64,000 bases of DNA from CAZFZT01 sp964523675 (lineage in GTDB: Bacteria > Planctomycetota > Phycisphaerae > Phycisphaerales > SM1A02): positions 1-64,000 of the forward strand of contig CAZFZT010000004.1 of assembly GCA_964523675.1 (NCBI GenBank). Reading direction: 5' to 3'. The first letter of the stretch is position 1. Every line of letters starts with the position of its first letter. Shown piece after piece: positions 60,357-64,000 of the stretch. The notes beneath the pieces are model-generated. The model saw only the letters and a program-made list of their open reading frames with translations, was not told the DNA's origin and did no database searches. Both the position numbers and the translations under genes were made by a program.

Positions 60357-62108
60357 ATGAAACTTGGAGGAAGTGGGTGGTCTCTGGTGGCTTGTGCAGC
60401 TGCACTACACGCCTGCACTGCAAAGGGTGACGGGCCCGCGCCATTCACAGAGGAAGCGATCAGCCGCGGCGTGACCTACACCGTCCAGCCGTATGGCACC
60501 AGTCAAGCCAACGGCTTCGGTGTCGCCATCGCTGATTTGACAGGCAACGGCCACCAGGACTTGCTGCTGATGGGTGCGTCGAGCGGATTGATCGGACTCT
60601 TTGAGAATGACGGCGACGGGTTCTTTACCAACCGATCATTTACTGACAGCGGCGCGCCGAGAATCGTTCTGCAACGTCCGACCGGCGTTGCTGTTGCCGA
60701 CTATAACGCAGATGGCTTGCTCGACGTTTACATCACACAAGAGATGAAGCAAAGCACCGGGCAGCTCTTTCCGAATGTACTGCTGCGCAACGATGGCCAG
60801 TTTCAATTGCCAAATGTTGCCGTCGCGGCCGGTGTCAACAATCTCGGCAATAGTCAAGGGGCGGCGTGGGCTGACTACGACAACGACGGCCTGCTTGATC
60901 TCTACGTCGCGAACTACCTCTTCCCACAGTACGCAGCAAATTCGGCGCATTGGAACAAGCTTTTCCGCAATCTGGGCAGCGGTGCCTTCCAGGATGTCGC
61001 TGTGGGTCTCGGCGTCGCTGACCTCGGCATGACATTCACACCGGCGTTCACAGACATGAACCGGGACGGTTGGCTTGACCTTTACATCGTCAATGATCGA
61101 GGCCATTTGCCCTCGTTGGTTCCCAACCAACTGTGGCGCAATGAGGACGGGTCTTTCGTGAAATTGTGTGATGAGCCCAGCGACAGTGGCGCGTGCATCG
61201 GGCTTTGGGCGATGGGAGTAGGCGTTGGAGACGTCACGTGTAACGGATATCCCGACTTCTACGTAACGAACATTGCGCACCCCGCTGGGTACAACGGCTG
61301 GAATGCATTCCTTATCAATCAAGGCGATGAAACCTTCGTTGAGCACTGTCCGGAAGCCGGCGTCTGTTCGCTTGCCACGTCGTGGGCAAGCATCTTCTTT
61401 GACTTTGACAATGATGGCATGCTCGACATCTATGTGTGCAATCAGGTTCACCCCAACCGCCTCTATCAGAACCTGGGCGATGGAACCTTCATCGATGTCG
61501 CTGACGCCGTTGCAGCTGTCGGCTCAAACGGCTGGTCGTACAACGCTGCGGTCGGCGACGTCAATGGTGACGGCGCTATCGACATCCTCCTCAATAACTA
61601 CGGTCTTGCCGGAGGACCAGCCGCCAACGTCCAACTGTTCATCAATCATGAAGGCGCGAGCAGAAAGTGGATTCGCTTCGAGGTCGCCGGTCTGCCCGGC
61701 AGCAGTAATCTCAACGCGATCGGAGCGAATATCGAAATCACCGCCGCGGGAAAAACACAGTGGCGCGAAATTTATGCGGGCGGCAACAACTACAAAGCGC
61801 AGAATGAACTTATCTTCCACTTCGGCCTCGGAGAAGCGACCGCCGTCGATCAAGTTGTCGTGAACTGGCCGGGAGGACAGGCGCACCGCACGCTCATCAA
61901 CTATTCGGCCAACCATCAATGGACGATTTACCCGCCGCAGGTGCTCGGGGATTCCGACAATGATGGCTACATCGGCGTACCTGACCTCATTGCATTGCTC
62001 AGCGGATGGGGGGAGCTTATACCAGGACATGAAATCATGGATGTGAACGGCGATGGACAGATCAGTGTCCCTGACCTGATCGAATTGCTCGCCAAATGGG
62101 GGAACTGA
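60357..62108 (+). CDS. CRTAC1-type FG-GAP/ASPIC-UnbV secreted protein with dockerin-like C-terminus
   Basis: 583 residues from the ATG at 60357, with AGGAG at 60342-60346. The N-terminal signal (LVACAAALHAC) could also be a lipoprotein signal. Seven or so FG-GAP blades carry calcium-type DxNxDG loops, such as VADYNADGLLDVYIT, WADYDNDGLLDLYVAN and FFDFDNDGMLDIYVCN. An ASPIC/UnbV domain follows (RKWIRFEVAGLPGSSNLNAIGANIEITA). The tail has DSDNDGYIGVPDLIALLSGWG and DVNGDGQISVPDLIELLAKWG. It is probably a surface carbohydrate-binding or adhesion protein. Confidence 0.9.
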   Translation: MKLGGSGWSLVACAAALHACTAKGDGPAPFTEEAISRGVTYTVQPYGTSQANGFGVAIADLTGNGHQDLLLMGASSGLIGLFENDGDGFFTNRSFTDSGAPRIVLQRPTGVAVADYNADGLLDVYITQEMKQSTGQLFPNVLLRNDGQFQLPNVAVAAGVNNLGNSQGAAWADYDNDGLLDLYVANYLFPQYAANSAHWNKLFRNLGSGAFQDVAVGLGVADLGMTFTPAFTDMNRDGWLDLYIVNDRGHLPSLVPNQLWRNEDGSFVKLCDEPSDSGACIGLWAMGVGVGDVTCNGYPDFYVTNIAHPAGYNGWNAFLINQGDETFVEHCPEAGVCSLATSWASIFFDFDNDGMLDIYVCNQVHPNRLYQNLGDGTFIDVADAVAAVGSNGWSYNAAVGDVNGDGAIDILLNNYGLAGGPAANVQLFINHEGASRKWIRFEVAGLPGSSNLNAIGANIEITAAGKTQWREIYAGGNNYKAQNELIFHFGLGEATAVDQVVVNWPGGQAHRTLINYSANHQWTIYPPQVLGDSDNDGYIGVPDLIALLSGWGELIPGHEIMDVNGDGQISVPDLIELLAKWGN

Positions 62109-62147
62109 ATTGCCACGGCAGCCGAGGCGAATCGTCGAGCTGAAGCC

Positions 62148-63176
62148 TTAGAAGCGCACGACAACCTTGCCGAACTGCTCGCTGCTTTCAAGGCGTTCGA
62201 ACGCGGCTCTGCCATCGTTTGCATCATGGACCGAATCAATGACCGGCTTGATCGCGCCGCTTGTGAACAGCGCGACGATCTCGCGCAACTCGTTCATGTC
62301 GCCCATGGTGGAGCCGAGGATGTTGAGCTGATTCCAGAAGATTCGGGTGAGGTCTGTTTCGGGATTGGGGCCGGAGGTATTGCCGCAGGTGACGAACGTG
62401 CCGCCGCGCGCGAGGGATTTGATGCAGGACGTGTGGACGGCCTTACCGATGGATTCGACAACGACATCGACGCCGCGCTTGCCGGTGATTGATCGCACCT
62501 CGCGCGACCAGTCGGCGCCTGAATCGAGCACGCCAAAGTCAGCGCCGAGTTCCCTGGCGCGGTCGAGTTTGGATTGATGGCGGCTGGTCACAATGGTTCT
62601 ACAACCCAAATGTTTGGCGATATTGAGCGCAGCGATTGCGACGCCGCCGCCGATACCTGTGATGAGCACCCACTGGCCCGGCTGAACGCGAGCGCGGCTC
62701 CACATCATGCGCCATGCTGTGAGATGAGTCAGGCCAAAAGCCGCGGCTTCGATGGGATCAACGTCACCGACTTCCACCAGATTACTCACTGGTGCGGTGA
62801 ACTTCTCGGCCAATGTGCCGTTGACATGCTCACCGATCATCATGACGTCCGGTGGGGCGGGCGTGCGGCCGGGCAACGGCTTCTCATGTTGAGGCACGGC
62901 GGCATTGAGCAACACGCGCTTGCCGATCCAAGATTCATCCACGCCGCTTCCAATTGACTCAACGATGCCGCAACCGTCGGAGCCGCTGATGCGTGGATAT
63001 GTTAGGTCCAGGCCCGGCATGCCCATGCCAACCCACAGGTCAAGGTGATTGAGCGCTGCGGCCTCAGTGCGGACGACCGCCTCACCTGCGGCTGGTGTGG
63101 GCTCATCCCGATCTTCGATCAATGAAACATTCGGCGCGACGGGCGCGCCCTGCTTAGTGATGGCAATGGCTCGCAT
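62148..63176 (-). CDS. zinc-type MDR alcohol dehydrogenase / quinone oxidoreductase family protein
   Basis: 342 residues. MDR fold: AAALNHLDLWVGMGMPGLDLTYPRISGSDGCGIVESIGSGVD replaces the usual catalytic zinc Cys/His set. The NAD(P) site is VLITGIGGGVAIAALNIAKHLG, followed by VTSRHQSKLDRARELGADFGVLDSG. The structural-zinc cysteines are absent. It is most like medium-chain quinone-oxidoreductase enzymes. Its substrate is unknown. It is convergent with the FG-GAP gene and separated from the next gene by about 60 bases. Confidence 0.88.
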   Translation of the reverse strand: MRAIAITKQGAPVAPNVSLIEDRDEPTPAAGEAVVRTEAAALNHLDLWVGMGMPGLDLTYPRISGSDGCGIVESIGSGVDESWIGKRVLLNAAVPQHEKPLPGRTPAPPDVMMIGEHVNGTLAEKFTAPVSNLVEVGDVDPIEAAAFGLTHLTAWRMMWSRARVQPGQWVLITGIGGGVAIAALNIAKHLGCRTIVTSRHQSKLDRARELGADFGVLDSGADWSREVRSITGKRGVDVVVESIGKAVHTSCIKSLARGGTFVTCGNTSGPNPETDLTRIFWNQLNILGSTMGDMNELREIVALFTSGAIKPVIDSVHDANDGRAAFERLESSEQFGKVVVRF

Positions 63177-63237
63177 AACGCGCGATTGTACAACGACTCA
63201 CGTGGGCAGTTTCCAAGGCGTAATTGCTTGCGCAGCA

Positions 63238-64000
63238 TCAAATCCAGTTTTGGAGCAGGAGCAGCAGATCAGGAACACCAACCGCGCCGCTCCCGTCAAG
63301 GTCGGCCGGACAAGCTGCAGGAGGGGACGGGCAGTCGCCCCATTGTGCAAGAAGCAGAAGGAGATCGGGTACGCCGACCGAGTTGTCCCCGTTGAGGTCG
63401 CCCATCGGCGGAGGCGCATCGAACCGCACGATGACGTCGGTTCCTTCAACCGCGACGCTCCATTGGCCCGGACCCACGACCTCGTCGAAGTTACCGTTGA
63501 CGGTCGCGGCGGTCAGAACTGAGAATGTTTCGCGGACGCTCGGCAGGTAGCCCGGGGGCAACTCGATCTTCAAAGTTCCACCGAGACTGGCTACGTTGTT
63601 GACGAGAATCCGATCATGGTCGACGCCGGATTCCGGTCCGGCAATGTCCAGGATCGTGTGCGAGTTGGGACCGGACTGGAACCAGTTCATCGTGAGCGTT
63701 CCGATTGCACCCGGCTCGGAGCCCGGTTCAACGGTGCCATCCTGCACGTTCATCCAGGAGTTGGCGAGGATCGAGCCGGTGCCGCGCAGCGCGCCGCCAA
63801 TCTGCAGGATGCTGTTGTTTGGGCTAATGGAACCGTTGACCGTTACTGCGCCATTTTCAAACGTGATGAAGAAGTTGCCGGTGATGCTGCTGGCGGAGTC
63901 GATGGTGATGTCACCGCGATTGACGAGTGATGATGCTGTTCCGAAGAGAAGCTCGCCGCCGTTGATGATTTCAATTGTTCCATCATTCTCAAGAGAATCC
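63238..64000 (-). CDS. beta-rich secreted protein with tandem dockerin-like C-terminus (5' end outside window)
   Basis: The reading frame is open from 63238 through the window's end, so only the C-terminal 250 or so residues are visible. Translation upstream of 63753 gives DSLENDGTIEIINGGELLFGTASSLVNRGDITIDSASSI, a repetitive beta-helix or autotransporter-like passenger pattern. The C-terminus has DLNGDNSVGVPDLLLLLAQWG and DLDGSGAVGVPDLLLLLQNW. The tail is closely related to that of the 44995 gene. It is likely a large surface protein. Confidence 0.82.
   Translation of the reverse strand, partial: DSLENDGTIEIINGGELLFGTASSLVNRGDITIDSASSITGNFFITFENGAVTVNGSISPNNSILQIGGALRGTGSILANSWMNVQDGTVEPGSEPGAIGTLTMNWFQSGPNSHTILDIAGPESGVDHDRILVNNVASLGGTLKIELPPGYLPSVRETFSVLTAATVNGNFDEVVGPGQWSVAVEGTDVIVRFDAPPPMGDLNGDNSVGVPDLLLLLAQWGDCPSPPAACPADLDGSGAVGVPDLLLLLQNWI

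Noticed and set aside
1..64000. tRNA and CRISPR features
   Set aside because: I saw no acceptor-TPsiC pattern and no regularly spaced repeats. The tandem array at 34042 is 8 bp and coding-edge, not a CRISPR.

Overview
The window is GC-rich (about 60 percent by eye), densely coded on both strands, and looks like the chromosome of a Gram-negative-type bacterium. It carries a Kdo transferase, a long YidC with a periplasmic domain, HtrA-type and S41 proteases, and TlpA-type lipoproteins. Three secreted proteins (44995-46572, 60357-62108, and 63238 to the window end) finish in paired dockerin-like calcium-loop motifs of the form D-x-(D/N)-G-x-(V/I)-x-VPDL(L/I)xLLxxWG. A PEP-CTERM-like sorting tail, an XrtA-type polysaccharide deacetylase and a GlmL-centred membrane cluster are also present. 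Together these suggest Planctomycetota, most likely class Phycisphaerae. This is inference from gene content; no rRNA gene is present to confirm it. I recognised no tRNA, rRNA, CRISPR array, insertion sequence or phage.

Layout. 1-6.9 kb: S41 protease, FHA protein, Kdo transferase (kdtA), an AXE1-type esterase and a GAF/response-regulator protein. 7.3-12.5 kb: an overlapping ABC-2/Gld-type operon (ATPase, permease, GldG-like protein, DUF4340 protein). 12.5-16.9 kb: ruvX, yidC and mnmE; mnmE appears to start at a CTG codon. 17.0-25.8 kb: a polysaccharide operon with GDP-mannose 3,5-epimerase, methyltransferase, GT4, N-formyltransferase, DUF3473 deacetylase, three WcaF-like acetyltransferase domains (one fused to a GT2) and a DPM1-like GT2. 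A conserved protein of unknown function follows. 27.1-29.5 kb (minus): rpmF-plsX-fabH with a good promoter. 29.6-37.7 kb (minus): seven genes, namely GlmL, a beta-rich soluble protein, a fibronectin-like membrane protein, three further membrane proteins and a small protein. No B12-dependent mutase accompanies them, and this is the best candidate for an undescribed multi-gene system here. 38.4-40.5 kb: a BtuF/BtuC-like importer without its ATPase. 40.5-51.7 kb: mixed metabolism and repair (CoA-transferase A, TlpA-DUF3738 fusion, TIM-barrel isomerase, M20 amidohydrolase, dockerin-type protein, phosphoesterase, YcaQ-type glycosylase, PlsC, RsmJ, SDR). 51.7-58.1 kb: HtrA protease, PanB, a lone FliN-like protein, a GH15 glucoamylase and a single-domain EamA protein. 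58.1-64 kb: secreted proteins, an MDR oxidoreductase and a small minus-strand transcription unit at 59.69-60.06 kb.

Two signals stand out beyond the genes. The first is the unit at 59691-60056: promoter, structured leader, a Shine-Dalgarno sequence fully complementary to the 16S 3' end, a 12-codon ORF and a 13-bp-stem terminator. The second is a set of dispersed intergenic repeats that supply the ends of reading frames (37381, 39347, 34079, 28151).
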